NCBI GenBank assembly: GCA_030142905.1
Contig: JASJOG010000028.1
Coordinates: 1,623,501-1,687,500 of the forward strand
Direction of reading: 5' to 3'
Length of the DNA: 64,000 nucleotides
Source of the DNA: Heliopora coerulea
Lineage: Eukaryota; Cnidaria; Anthozoa; Scleralcyonacea; Helioporidae
The number at the start of each line of letters is the position of its first letter. The stretch's first letter is position 1. Shown piece after piece: positions 48,993-60,229 of the stretch. Under the pieces are notes generated by a model. The model was not told where the DNA came from. It did not search any database and saw only the letters and a program-made list of their open reading frames with translations. The position numbers and the translations under genes are program-made.

Positions 48993-50237
48993 CAGTCAAC
49001 TCTCGCCTTACGGACACCCCGCTATTACGGACACCCCGTTATTACGGACAGATAGTAAATCCCCGGCCGAAACTACTATGAAATGTATTGAAATAACTCG
49101 CGCTATTACGGACTCTCGCTATTACGGAATTGCGGACACTTCTTGCGGTCCCAAACTAACATTTGTATAGTTTTATTCTCGTTACAACGGACACCTGCTG
49201 TTTGTCAGCGGAAGTTCTTTTAATATTCTGTTCGTCATTACTTCTGTCGACAAAAATGACAGACAAAATATAAACGTGTCTTTCAATACAACCAAGATGT
49301 ATGTTGCGATCTTCAAAGTTCTTCCGCTCGGTTTACATTACTTTCGAGGCTTTTCACTTTGTTATGCTATTTCAATGCTCTTGACAGACTTGCGCTTTTG
49401 TGTAGACTATGTAGTGGCTATTCCTTCGTGTTTGTCTCGCAAGGACTGCCTGGCTATATCACTGCCAATAATGAGTTTGTCAAGTCTTGTCAAATATCTA
49501 TGTTCACCATAAAACTTGTAAAGAACGGGAATCTCTAAACCCAGGCCAGCTCATCTGTTTACCCTCTTTCCACAAATGACAGCTTCTCCTCTGTGATTTA
49601 CTCTTTTCAAAAATGAAGAAACAATTTTGGACAGTCCTAAAGGGATATGCCCCACAATTCGTCCGTTATTTTCTGTTATGGCCACAACATGTGCATCTTT
49701 GGCATTTTCCGGTTCACGTTGAAGCACGAGAGTCATGTCAATTTCATTTGACATGAAATTCGTCTTTGTAAGCATGGTGGCCTCTCAACCAAGAATAAGA
49801 CTTTTATTCTTCACACTTTTCTTGACTTGCCATGAATTTGTTAGTATTTGTCAGTATTTGTCTAAAACAGGATTACTAACTTCGCTTAAGTCCACTGAGT
49901 TTTGTTACGTTATCGTAGCTTTACAGTGAAGGAAAAGGCAATTGACACTGATTCATGTTACAGTTTGATTTTTGGTTTGGGTATATAATATTTTTTTCTC
50001 AATACAAATTTTTGATTTGTATTTTAATTTGTATTTTGTATTTATATATCACAGTAAATGTTAACTAGAAACTGAAAGAAGCTGGACATTTTAAAATAAA
50101 AAAGCAGTAATACATAATAAAGATATTTTACAGCCTGACTATGGGTCATTTTTCTCGCACCCCGCTGTTGCGGACACTCGCTATTACGGACACCAAATGA
50201 CAGTCCCCAGGGTGTCCGCAATAACGAAAGTTGACTG
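48993..50237. mobile_element. pogo/Tigger-like DNA element (1.25 kb) with TA duplication
   Basis: The left end CAGTCAACTCTCGCCTTACG and right end CGTTATTGCGGACACC...GTTGACTG are inverted repeats. Both ends hold sub-repeats of the type CGCTATTACGGACACC, three or more copies on the left and two on the right. TA flanks both ends (48991-48992 and 50238-50239). There is no DDE transposase, so it is non-autonomous. The interior carries a HIRAN-like coding relic on the minus strand. Confidence 0.85.
49400..49775 (-). pseudogene. HIRAN-like domain fragment inside the DNA element
   Basis: The minus strand gives IDMTLVLQREPENAKDAHVV, AITENNGRIVGHIPLGLSK and IVSSFLKRVNHRGEAVICGK. After a stop it continues AGLGLEIPVLYKFYGEHRYL. 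The REPxNxxDxxAV...IVGH(I/V)P pattern is the HIRAN fold, which in HLTF-type helicases binds 3' DNA ends and in invertebrates also occurs in many uncharacterised proteins. One in-frame stop separates the domain core from its tail. Whether it is cargo captured by the transposon or part of the family's own protein is open. Confidence 0.65.
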
Positions 50238-50239
50238 TA

Positions 50240-50879
50240 AAAAGAAAACGTTTGGGTGCGCGGAACCATTAGGTGTGATAAGGAGAATGAGATGCAGTTC
50301 TTCTGACGGCAGTTGCGTAGCCATGCAGTTATTGGGAAGTAGGGAAGAGCAGAAGAAATTTTAGACTAATATAGCGACAAGGTATTTGTAATCTACCCTC
50401 AAATAACAATTATTAGGGCATTTTCCTGCCCGTAAAATTAGCACTCTCAACGAAATTTGACAAAAGAATGTATAAATTAACCATAGTCAGCTCTTACAAT
50501 ACTGGATTTCAAAAACTATTTAAAAGTGCAACGCATCACTTGAGGTATGATATATACCAATATCTTCTTTTAGTTAAGCCTTCACTACTACCACAACCAC
50601 TTTGTTCTGATAACTGATCAGAAGTGTTGTACATACTGATGTAGTCGTGAATCACTGGTATATACACGATGCATCAAAAATCTTTTTTATATTAGTAATA
50701 GTCGTTTGTGACAACGACATGGCACCTTTACATAATTTGTGCTTCTTCAACACAGGTAGGAATGCGGAAATATATTAAGTAACCTTTCTGTAAGCGCTCT
50801 TAAATGACTGTATATGTATACCGTCGTGTTTATGAAGAGAGAATATAACAATTAACACTTTTACATCTTATTTTATCAG
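50240..50879. other. Non-coding, presumed intron end before the kinase exon
   Basis: No repeat or exon seen. It ends in a T-rich tract followed by CAGCAG (tandem NAGNAG acceptor). Confidence 0.5.
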
Positions 50880-52213
50880 CAGGAAGAAGTGAAGTTAAGT
50901 GGAAAAAAGCATCCATAAAGCATCAGACCAAACTGGAAAATTTAGTTAAAAAGCTCAAAACAGAACCGTCAGCGACTACCAGAATAGGAATATATCGTAC
51001 ATGTGTCCAACCTGACTTTATCATTGGCAAAGGATGCGATGGAACAAGGGTTTATATTGGGTTGTGTGACGATGGTACGGAGGTAGCTGTGAAATCTCTT
51101 CCACTTGACAGTTGTAAAGAATTAGGTCTTCAAGAACAAGAAATCTTGAACACTCCAAATGTCAGAAAAGAACAACATATTGTGAACTATCGCTTTTACA
51201 CGGAAGACATTGATCCTAACCATGCGTATTTAGTCCTCGATTTGTGCGAAGAAACCTTAGAGGAGTATGTGAAGAAAAGCAGCAAGAACCAGTTGACAAG
51301 ATATGGACCAAAAGTCATACGTGAAATATTGCGTGGTCTAGAAACATTACATTGTAGTGAACCAGCAATCTTACACAGGGATCTAAAACCTTCAAATATT
51401 TTGGTAAATCTGGAGAAGGAAATGGTTCTGGCTGACTTTGGTATCAGCCGAAAACTAAGTGAAGTGACAACACTCTGGACTAGGGAGAGGGGAACACGAG
51501 GCTGGATTGCAAGGGAATCTCTTCCTACAGGTTATGATGATGTCGACAGCCTGTCCGCTAAAGAGGTCGAGGTACGTTATAAGAAACAGTCAGACATTCA
51601 AGTTATGGGCATGATATCCTTCTACGTTTTGACGAGAGGAGATCATCCCTACGGTAAACAGGATTTCCGAACGGCTAACGTGATTGAAGGAAATCCAGTT
51701 CATTTGGAAAAACTTGACGATGAGATGGCCAGAGATTTGGTCAAGTGGATGCTCCAGCACAGACCTGAAGATAGACCAAATGTTCAAGAATGTTTGAAAC
51801 ATCCCTATTTATTGTCAAAGGAAGAACAATTTGTTTTCGTAACTCGAGTTGGTAACGAGCCAAAGATCAAGACAAAAGACCCCAATTCACTGGTTGTCAA
51901 GAAACTAAATGCCGATCCTTCGTTGACCACTGCAAGCTGGAAGTCGCTGATTGATGTTGAGGTAATGAACTACATAAGCAGCTATCGGAGAGCTCGTCCT
52001 TATACGGATGATGTGACTGATTTGTTGCGATTCATACGCAACACGTCGGAGCACTGGTATGACAGATTGCCTCAAACCAATGTTCAACAGAAAGTTGTCA
52101 ACCCCAAAGAGTACTTCTTGAAATTGTTTCCTACTCTTCCTGTTGTTCTTCACAGAATTATCAGAAATGAATCGGACTGGAAAAAAAGCGAACAGCTTAA
52201 AGATTTCTTTTGA
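50880..52213 (+). CDS. IRE1/RNase L-type kinase plus KEN endoribonuclease (terminal exon)
   Basis: This is one long exon after a tandem acceptor TTATCAGCAG, so it starts at 50880 or 50883, both phase 1, and it ends at TGA 52211-52213 (about 443 codons). The kinase lobe has IIGKGCDGTRVYIG (nucleotide loop), EVAVKSL (ATP-binding Lys), LHRDLKPSNILVN (catalytic loop, 51371), ADFGIS (51430) and GTRGWIARESL. A KEN ribonuclease follows from about 51830. In it FIRNTSEHW (52030) keeps the Arg, Asn and His positions that cleave RNA in IRE1 and RNase L, and YFLKLFPTLP matches the family C-terminus. By motif it looks closer to RNase L than to IRE1. No membrane segment or lumenal sensor is in this exon; the sensor domain would be upstream, possibly the TPR exon at 43795. 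All key catalytic residues are present, so it is probably active. Confidence 0.9.
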
Positions 52214-52410
52214 ACTTGAACGGTGTAAATATAGAACAAGCTTTTGAACTTGTAAGCTTATTCAAAGTCTTAAAGAGATGAACTTACTCTAAATGTGGTA
52301 TACGCAGTTACGGCTCTTGGGTTCTAGAACTGGTGGGGCACGTCAATGTCAGATATAAACTAAATGGTGACTTTAAGGACAAAGATCCCACTATAGGTTC
52401 GTTTTTTCCA

Positions 52411-52416
52411 AATAAA
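52411..52416 (+). terminator. Polyadenylation signal AATAAA of the kinase-KEN gene
   Basis: The first AATAAA after the stop codon, about 200 bases downstream. This is a plausible 3' end. Confidence 0.5.
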
Positions 52417-52419
52417 CAG

Positions 52420-53520
52420 TTTTTATCTTCTGAAATGTAATATTCGTTCGATCTCATTTACCTGATTCGTCATTGTCCTATTAATAGGCCTTCAGAAGCG
52501 TGCAGCGCAGCACGGATTGTCAATTCACAAGTGCAGCACTAAAGTTCACCAGCGTGTGAGCATAAACGATTAGGTAACTCGTCACAGCTACACACACAAG
52601 TGTTCCCCTGTTGGATTAGTTCTACTCGCGTCTTCGATATGTCACCATCAAGTGGTGGGGTTCTCGTGGTTTTGGGCAAAACAGAAGGAGAGCTTTGATT
52701 CGATTGACATTTTCGAATGAACTCGTACTGAACCAACAGAGCAGGCCAGTTTAACGTCCCGTTAACCTCAATTGCAAAATATCTGTTGGAGAACAGTTGG
52801 ATTTATGCAGTAATAGTTCCAGTTTTTAGAGTTCAATACTTGCCCCAGACCATTTTGAATAGTTCTGGGAACTTTGACACATCTGAAAACAAAGAAGAAG
52901 GTGGTGTAGCGAGTGGTGGACAGATGGAGGGATTTATCCCTGGATGAAAAAAATAAATGGCCACTTAATTGTGATGTCGTTAAGTTTTTTATATTAATAT
53001 CGCAAAGGCTGTTTTAATCTTATCCTACTATAATGTGTTAAATCGGGACTGCTATCATTTTGAGTAGTAATAATACTAATCTGTATTTACCCAAACTGAA
53101 CAAAAATGCCATGAAAAGAACTCTTTGGTATCGAGGCGCCATGATTTGGATCTCTTCCTCCCAAAAAAATTAATTATACGTCTTATTTTAATTGTCATGA
53201 GATCTCACTGTTACCATTTTTATTCTTATATGTCATGTTTTACCTGTATATATTAGATTTCAATTCTAAATATATAACTTTTAATATCTTGTATTTTATC
53301 ACACGACCCTATGAAAAGCAACTCTATGATGGAATAATGAGGCTACCGTGTATAAATATGTTTAAATAAAACAAAAAAAAAGAATTTTTTTGGACTGTTT
53401 AAATTGGGGGAGGAACACAAGCCACGTCTGCCTTTAAGCGCCGATAGTGCTCATGATGCCATTGAAATGATTTAGCAAACTTAAGTAAACATTAAATCTT
53501 TTCCGGATCAGTCGTCCGTT
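52420..53520. other. Non-coding stretch
   Basis: No recognisable feature. Confidence 0.4.
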
Positions 53521-53521
53521 A

Positions 53522-53662
53522 CTTTACTCCGGCTAATGCTGGACGATTTTAATTGTCCAGCATTAGCCGGAGTAAAGTCCAACATTAGCCATTTAATCGT
53601 CTAGCATTAGCCGGAGTAAACTTGTTTTTGTAAATATCCATCGGGATATTTACAAAAACAAG
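53522..53662. repeat. Two consecutive perfect hairpins
   Basis: Hairpin 1 has 23-bp perfect arms (53522-53544 and 53555-53577, CTTTACTCCGGCTAATGCTG...) with a 10-base loop, made from the dispersed CTGGCTAA...AGACGATTTTA repeat. A third, same-sense copy of the arm follows at about 53588-53620. Hairpin 2 has 19-bp perfect arms (53621-53639 CTTGTTTTTGTAAATATCC and 53644-53662) around loop ATCG. Confidence 0.85.
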
Positions 53663-53664
53663 CC

Positions 53665-55318
53665 GCATTCCTGTATGTTTTATCGTAAGGCTGAGCTCGT
53701 TTTTCGGTCTGTGCCCAAAATTATGAATGCTGATTGGCTACTGAACAATTCGACATTTTACGATATTAGACCGGTCTAATATGCTTTTTATTCCTGACCG
53801 TTCAATTTTAGCGGGAAAATCTTCGAGAAGCTATTAATGAAATTTAAATAGAATGAATCATCGAAAATGAACAATTCCGAAGAATAAAGAAGTGTTGAGC
53901 ACTATTAACGCTTTAGTTCAAAGATAATTGCATAAAAGTAGGAGAAATGAATAATTTATTTGTGGAAACAATTAAGAAGCCAGAAGAAAAAGTTACGAGG
54001 TAAGGTAAACAACAACATCCAACACGAATACCCCGGTTAAAAATGAGATAGAACGTTAACCAAGAGACGTATGATAAATTCCTTATCAATCTCGTTTGTT
54101 CGGTCCGAACTGGAGAGTACTTGCCTTTGATTTTTTCCCACAAACATTGCTTCCGCGTCGCTCAGTCTGTACGAAAACCTTATGCAAAAGTGACATTCCT
54201 TGATAATAATTAGGTTATCACTATTTACGAGTAAGGACGTTAATTATTGGTGAAAAACGGAATGTAAAGTAGAGCCGACAACAATTAGGCAAAAATTGCG
54301 AGTCCTTTGATAGCCTTAACACTTGAGTTTAGTTCTGGTTTGTTAAATTTAATGTGTAATACTTCCTCGACCTTGAATAAAGTAGGTTAGTATTAATGAA
54401 ATCAGTGGCAAACTCAGAAATTTCGAAAAGCGGGGTACCCAAACTAAGATTTTATCAAGGTTTTGAGGTGGCTAACTTGGTCCACCTGGTGAAACTTCAT
54501 GTTTGTTTGGGACTAAGTGATCCCATCTGGAGAAATTCTTTATATTGTCTAAGGAAATATTTGCTATATTGTAAAACTTTTATCAATTGATCTGTGTCTC
54601 TAAATTGTGTTTTAACATGTGCTCCAAGTGTAATCGATTCCAAATATTGCCTGGCCGTGTGAAAGTCTAGCAAGCTTTAAGCCAGTCACTTTAATAAGTT
54701 CATTTTCGTGAGAGATTCGCTTGTTATGAAACGACAATAGCTCGAGGGATGAACGACGATTGTGTTAAGTTGACGTTTGGTTTTGTCATCTTCATTGGCA
54801 TCAACACTGAACTGTTTGTACCCTTTTTACACTAGGGAAAAATGGAGGTCACCAGTTTGAAAGAGTATATTACTCATCTGTAGTACAGCCTCGACCACAT
54901 TGAGCTGCGAAAGTTCTCTCCCGTGCGTTATCATGAAATGAAATATCGTAGGTTAACAACTCGAAATGGGGGCGGGCCCCTTGGGGTCCTTCCTTTGGAT
55001 GGGAGTTAGATTAATAAAGAATGTTATAGTTATTTAGGGTGAGATTGAGTGAAAAAAAAAATAGAATGGCTGGGGTGGAACTAGAGGGGGGTTGGTGGAG
55101 TTGCGACTCCCGCCTCTTTTGTGGGAAAACGTCTATGTGTCTTTTAGGGACAGATTTTTGCGCTCCTTTCTAACTGTCACCTAGACGTACTTCGCTCGAA
55201 ACAATCAAAATCGCCCGAGTAGTGTCTTAATAGAAACCTCCAACCTTTGACCTTCGAAATTCCTAGATGTGTTACTGAATAGTTTCGGAAAAAAGCAAAG
55301 ATGGTTAAGTCGATCTCA
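53665..55318. other. Non-coding stretch
   Basis: No exon or element recognised. Confidence 0.4.
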
Positions 55319-55319
55319 T

Positions 55320-55530
55320 TGATTTTTTAATTCAGCCGTGAGCAGAGCGTGTTCGCAATCCAAGAAATGCGGTGCATCTGCAGTACAGCTAGGTTGAGTA
55401 GCATCCACGAAAAGGCGTTTCGGAAGGCAGTGACCTGTTTTCCCAATACATGCTTTATTGCAGCCTGGGCAGGCAATTTCAAACACGACACATTCGGTCG
55501 GGAATTAAGTGTAAGTTTGAAAAAAATGAG
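55320..55530 (-). pseudogene. GIY-YIG endonuclease fragment (Penelope-like)
   Basis: The minus strand reads VVFEIACPGCNKACIGKTGH, CLPKRLFVDATQ and HFLDCEHALLTAELKNQ. The layout CxxCxxxYIGxTxxxLxxRL and the later His match GIY-YIG domains of Penelope-like elements. It has no neighbouring reverse transcriptase, and it lacks the second Gly-Tyr of the signature (ACIG), so it is a decayed fragment. Confidence 0.55.
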
Positions 55531-55534
55531 AAAG

Positions 55535-56495
55535 TTTCTTAGTGTTGTAGATGACGATGAGCTTGACCCGGTTACCAAGATTTAGCGAGATTTTCACCTC
55601 GTCTGCCTAAAGTACGGAACGCGAAACCAACCTTTTTATGAATCGCAGAGTCTGTAACTCGGTGTTGTTTATCCATATATAGATGCATCTGGTTCTTGTA
55701 AATTTTAGTAAATGTTCGTGTTGTTTCCATGCCCTCTCATCGTGTGGGGGCTGCCACAAAACCACTAGTTCTACAAATGAAAGTATTCAGTTCTCAGCTG
55801 CATTGTGAAGATCAAATAGTAAATTGCGAGTCGGAAATTGAAATTTTCTATAGCTTCATTTGTTTCATAAATAATATCGTGTGTTTGCTCTGTTCGAGGT
55901 GACGAATATTATTGCAAAATTTGTCGTTATTGTACTTACTGGTATATCTCGGTATATATATCGGGTGGACAAGGCCATAATACTTGTATGCAAATGTGCA
56001 ATACTGAGTCAAACTAGAGAAGAATGTGCAGTGTGACTGTGTTCTGTCGAATAATACGGACTATGCAGTATCAGACTATCAATATATGCCTTATGCACTT
56101 CTCATAAATATCCGTTAAAGACTTGTCTTTTATTCAGAACAATTAGAAATTTACTTCTACCTTCAAAACCACCTGGCACCAGCTCAAAGCCTCCAATTAG
56201 TTCGAAAATTAAAATTACTGATTGAAATTGACCGCGAATCAAAACTCGTTCCAAGTGTGCAACGTTATTAGATCAAAAATATATCGGGTGAGCACTTGAC
56301 TTGTTCTGCAGACCGAGTGCCAAGGTGAACATCGATGATGGTGAGTTCTTATGGATCTGTTGGAATGAGAATACATCTGAAATGTTCAACATTATTTTCC
56401 AAGTTTTATGTAGTAAAGAACGTGGAAAGTTCTATAATAACTTGAAAATCCCGGAGGATACAATGGAATTACATAACATATAATATTAGTAACAT
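55535..56495. other. Non-coding stretch
   Basis: Nothing recognisable. Confidence 0.4.
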
Positions 56496-56496
56496 A

Positions 56497-56843
56497 TTAG
56501 GGACCTTAAAGATCTACGACGTCAACTTCAACGACGCGTCCTTCGAAACAAAAGAATTCTTCATGTAAAACAAAGAATGAATAATTTTTATTCTCCAGGG
56601 CATTCTCAACACCGTCGTGGTTGTACATACAACGGCACCTTTACCATTTTCACGTCTTGAGGAAGACGTCAGCTCGCGGAATAAATGAAGCTGTTACTTA
56701 AAATTGCATTAAGCCCAAGGCTACAGTCATAAAACTAGCCACAAGCATCAAGCACGGGAGTCAATAAACCGTGGTTTCTTTAAATGCAGAAATTTTAAAA
56801 ACGTCGTCGTTGAAGTTGACGTCGTAGATCTTAAGGTCCCTAA
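56497..56843. mobile_element. 347-bp MITE with TA duplication
   Basis: The left end TTAGGGACCTTAAAGATCTA plus CGACGTCAACTTCAACGACG is mirrored by CGTCGTTGAAGTTGACGTCG plus TAGATCTTAAGGTCCCTAA at the right end, about 40 bp with one or two mismatches. TA flanks both ends (56495-56496, 56844-56845). It has no coding capacity. Confidence 0.9.
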
Positions 56844-56844
56844 T

Positions 56845-58170
56845 ATATTAAATGACGAAATCACAAATTTAGTTCTATGACATAATATACATTTTCGTGA
56901 GACATGCAATATAATCAATCTTCCGGTCATCAGTATTGTACGTTAAGTTTTTTATATTTACAAATTTTCCGTAAAGTTGTGATTATTTTTCTCTACTTCG
57001 TTCATATCTTCGTACATATCTGATCAGTGGCGGCGTGGCTCTCTAATAGGGGCCGAGAAATGACACGCTAAGGGTCCACTTTTAGCAGGGTGTGTAAGGT
57101 CGGGGTGAGGAGATTGCTGCCAGTATAAAATACGATGTGAATTGAAAATGTGAAAACTTTAAATTCATTGAGATAAAAGCCTAGAAAAAAACCCCTGACA
57201 TTATATAATGTATTTATGATGACATGCGCCGATGATAAAATATAAATGATTAAAAGTGACTCCCTGCAAATCCTACAGGAGTTTTAAATTTCACAACTCT
57301 ACACAGAACGTCACGTTTATGCGGATTTTGCACCCTACATAACGCTTTATGTAGGAGCCTTCTGCCTACAAAGCATTAGGATTCACAAATTACAAATTCT
57401 TGGGGTCCATCTGGAAATGTCCCGATGTCCCGGTGGGGCACCCCGCCCCTGTATCTCATTGCATATAGCTGTTGGTGTGCCGGAAACGACACACTATTGT
57501 AATACGACATTACAACAAACGCTTGGATAGATTTAATACAAAATTTAACTTACTTAGTGCTAGCATTCAGTGAAAGAGAACAAGAATTATGTTCATTGGA
57601 ATTTTCTCATGCTAAAAACGTCAAAATTAGCGAATATAGATTTGGCTATAAGGTGAATTTTCTGCCCGCCAAATTCGAAGATTTGGAGGGGAAAATGTGA
57701 AACTGGCAACCCTTGAAGAAACTTGGACCTTGTCCAGCCCTGTGTCGATGTACTTCTGTTATTATGTCCAAAATGACAACTATGAGTGCAAGTAAGATAC
57801 ATGAATACCTGCTCTTAAAAATGTCCAGCAGCTGACATGGTTATGATTATCCACGAGTTTCAACTTGCTTTTTCTACTTCAAATGTACGGAGATGGGAAT
57901 TACGTAATAAGTTTAAAAAGAGTAGAAATATATGATTTATTATGGTGGGTTTCCAGTTTGAAGTTGTCAAAAATCAAAATGCAATTTGCCGTAGTAACGC
58001 GCGTTCAGCATCATAGAAATGGCGGGGGGTTTATTGCCATGGTCGTTTCGTACCTACAGTTTACTATAGTTATTATAAGACACTTAAATGTTTTAGCGCG
58101 GGTGTAGAATGGACCATGTTACTTCCACGAGATACTTCTCTGTTAGTAACCTGCTTTTACATATATGATG
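56845..58170. other. Non-coding stretch
   Basis: No exon or element boundary seen; frames at 57593-58107 are unassigned. Confidence 0.4.
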
Positions 58171-58808
58171 TTGTATTTATTGCAATAGACGCGCACTATC
58201 TAATAAACGCCCTCCTTCCAAGAAACGCTGTTCATAAACCAAATGGGACCGTTCTTGAAATTGTGGAACCTTTCAAACCCTTCGCCCTTAATCTTTCAGT
58301 CTTAATCTTTTCAATCTTCAGGATCATTTCATTCCCTGTTTCAAGGAAGGACAGCCATGTGAAACTGGAGCGAGACAGCTCCAGTCTCAGCTTTCAGTCC
58401 TGCAAGAATGCGTTAGGCCCGACCCTTTCAAGGTCATCTATAATTCGGATTTTGAGGACGCAGATAGATGCCGACCTTTTTTGAGTCTGATACGATGACA
58501 TAGAAATTGAGTGAAAATTTCATTGTTGAATTGTGTGAAATTTTTTTTGTTGTTAATCGCTCATTCTGATGTTGCAAGTGCAGTTAAAAAATCTTCTATC
58601 TTTTATTACTAACGCCGATGACGGTGAAATTGACATTGTGTGAACATTTGCGTGAGATCGTGAGTATACTTTGTATTTTTGAGGTTGAAATATTAAATTT
58701 TGAAATAAACGCCCCTCTCTAATAAACGCCTCTCTCAAATAAACGCCTCCCTTCGGAGCTCAATTTTTCAATAAACGCCCAGGGCGTCTATTGGAATAAA
58801 TACGGTAT
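58171..58808. mobile_element. Non-autonomous DNA element with AATAAACGCC sub-repeats
   Basis: The left TTGTATTTATTGCAATAGAC plus GCGCACTATCTAATAAACGCC pairs in inverted sense with the right CTATTGGAATAAATACGG preceded by four direct copies of AATAAACGCC. Terminal regions with repeated ACGCC units are typical of some pogo/Tigger-like families, by inference. The open frame at 58116-58484 lies in it and is not a gene. The target duplication is not resolved. Confidence 0.65.
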
Positions 58809-58824
58809 TTAAGTAAATACGGTA

Positions 58825-58876
58825 TTTCCCATCAGGGTAATACAATGCTGTGGCATTGTATTACCCTCATGGGAAA
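58825..58876. repeat. 24-bp-arm hairpin
   Basis: TTTCCCATCAGGGTAATACA plus ATGC and its complement (one mismatch) surround the loop TGTG, just beyond the DNA element's right end. It may be a separate fold-back repeat. Confidence 0.75.
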
Positions 58877-58879
58877 ATG

Positions 58880-60035
58880 ATCCTGTCAGTTTTTGCGCTT
58901 ATTCCAGGGAAGCGCTTCCTGGTATTTTTACCGTCATGTGGGGTACTTATTCCAGGGTGGCAGTTATTCCAAGGTGTCACTTACTTCACCGGCAGCGGAA
59001 CGTATCTGAAAGTAGGGGGTTGGGTGACAAAGTTACCAAGGGGTAGAATCTTGACAGGTCTTGGGTGTAGCCTTAATGTTTAGGGAGGTTCTAGGACTTT
59101 CTCCTACCAACATTTTGAGAGCACTTTTGAGCAGGATCTGAGTTTGTTTTTTTCATGTTTGGAAAGTAGGGTCCTTCTCTTCAACAATGACAAAAAGTAA
59201 ACGTCAAATGTAATCAGTTTACTTATTGATATGCATTGATATTATTGATATTGATATTATTATGCAGATTTAAATAACATCATCTTGTTGTCATGTGTAG
59301 GTCTGTATGTGTTCAGTTGATTTGTTTGTATCGTTTCTGAAAATCTTGCCATTTTAAAACTGCAGCTATAAAGATTACTTGGGGACTAGGGAGAAAACAT
59401 CTCCGCGCTCCCACACCCTTTTATTTTATTATCCATGGATATTTCTTGGTATCTCTTGGGATTTCATGGGATACATGTGGGCTACATGTGGGATCCTGGG
59501 TAAAGGACGCTCCGAGCCCGAGAAAAAAGTAACCATAACCTCATATTGCGTGTAAATCAATGTTTACAGTTTACGACTGGAAAGTTTAGTTTTTTGGTAG
59601 TTGACAGATCACATAAGTACCTCTCCCGGCCGTATGTGATTCTGTGCTGGGTGGGGGGCTTAGCCCTCCCTAGATATTTCCTCTAGTGGGGCAATAATCC
59701 CCCTAGCCTCCCATGTTTCTATCGAGTGAGGCGTTTTTTTCAGTAGATACGGTGAACCACATTGCCAACTGAGGTTAGCGAGGAGGATAATTATTGTTTT
59801 AGAGGTACAAAGCAAAGCATTGGTGAATTGTCTCCTACAGACTATAATAAACGTTCACTTCAGAAAAGTGTAGCGGAGGCCTCGCCTTTAATCTAGTTCT
59901 GTAAATAGAACAGGTTTCTTCTAAACAGGATCTTGATTGATGCTTCGAGTTTTCTGACACCATCTAAGAGTTTAACTTCAATGTTTTTTAAAAGTGTAGG
60001 ATCGGTTGGACATCTGGTAACGTTGACTTGAAGCA
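58880..60035. other. Non-coding upstream region of the phosphatase gene
   Basis: TTATTCCAGG-type short repeats lie at 58900-58980. No exon was recognised before 60230. Confidence 0.4.
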
Positions 60036-60037
60036 TG

Positions 60038-60051
60038 GTTTCCATGGTAAC
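60038..60051. promoter_or_regulatory. RFX X-box, perfect consensus
   Basis: GTTTCCATGGTAAC fits GTTNCCATGGNAAC at all fixed positions and lies 179 bp upstream of the phosphatase ATG (60230). RFX factors control ciliary genes in animals, so this suggests, without proof, ciliated-cell expression of the gene. Confidence 0.5.
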
Positions 60052-60229
60052 ATTTACACGTGATAAAATGGGAAAAAAGGGAAATTTGCTTACTCATCCT
60101 CAGATTCCCATCTCTTGTCGCATCTAGTAAGAAAACAGTTGAGCGAAAACGTTTTGAAGATATTTCTCTATTCAAAAATGTTTACTTTGATTAAAGTTTG
60201 GACCGTGGTTCACTCGAAATGAATGTAAA

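Noticed and set aside
55349..55585. 78-codon plus-strand frame
   Set aside because: The opposite strand gives a GIY-YIG signature, which explains the open frame better.
58116..58484. 122-codon plus-strand frame
   Set aside because: It overlaps the left terminus of a non-autonomous DNA element and shows no conserved motif.
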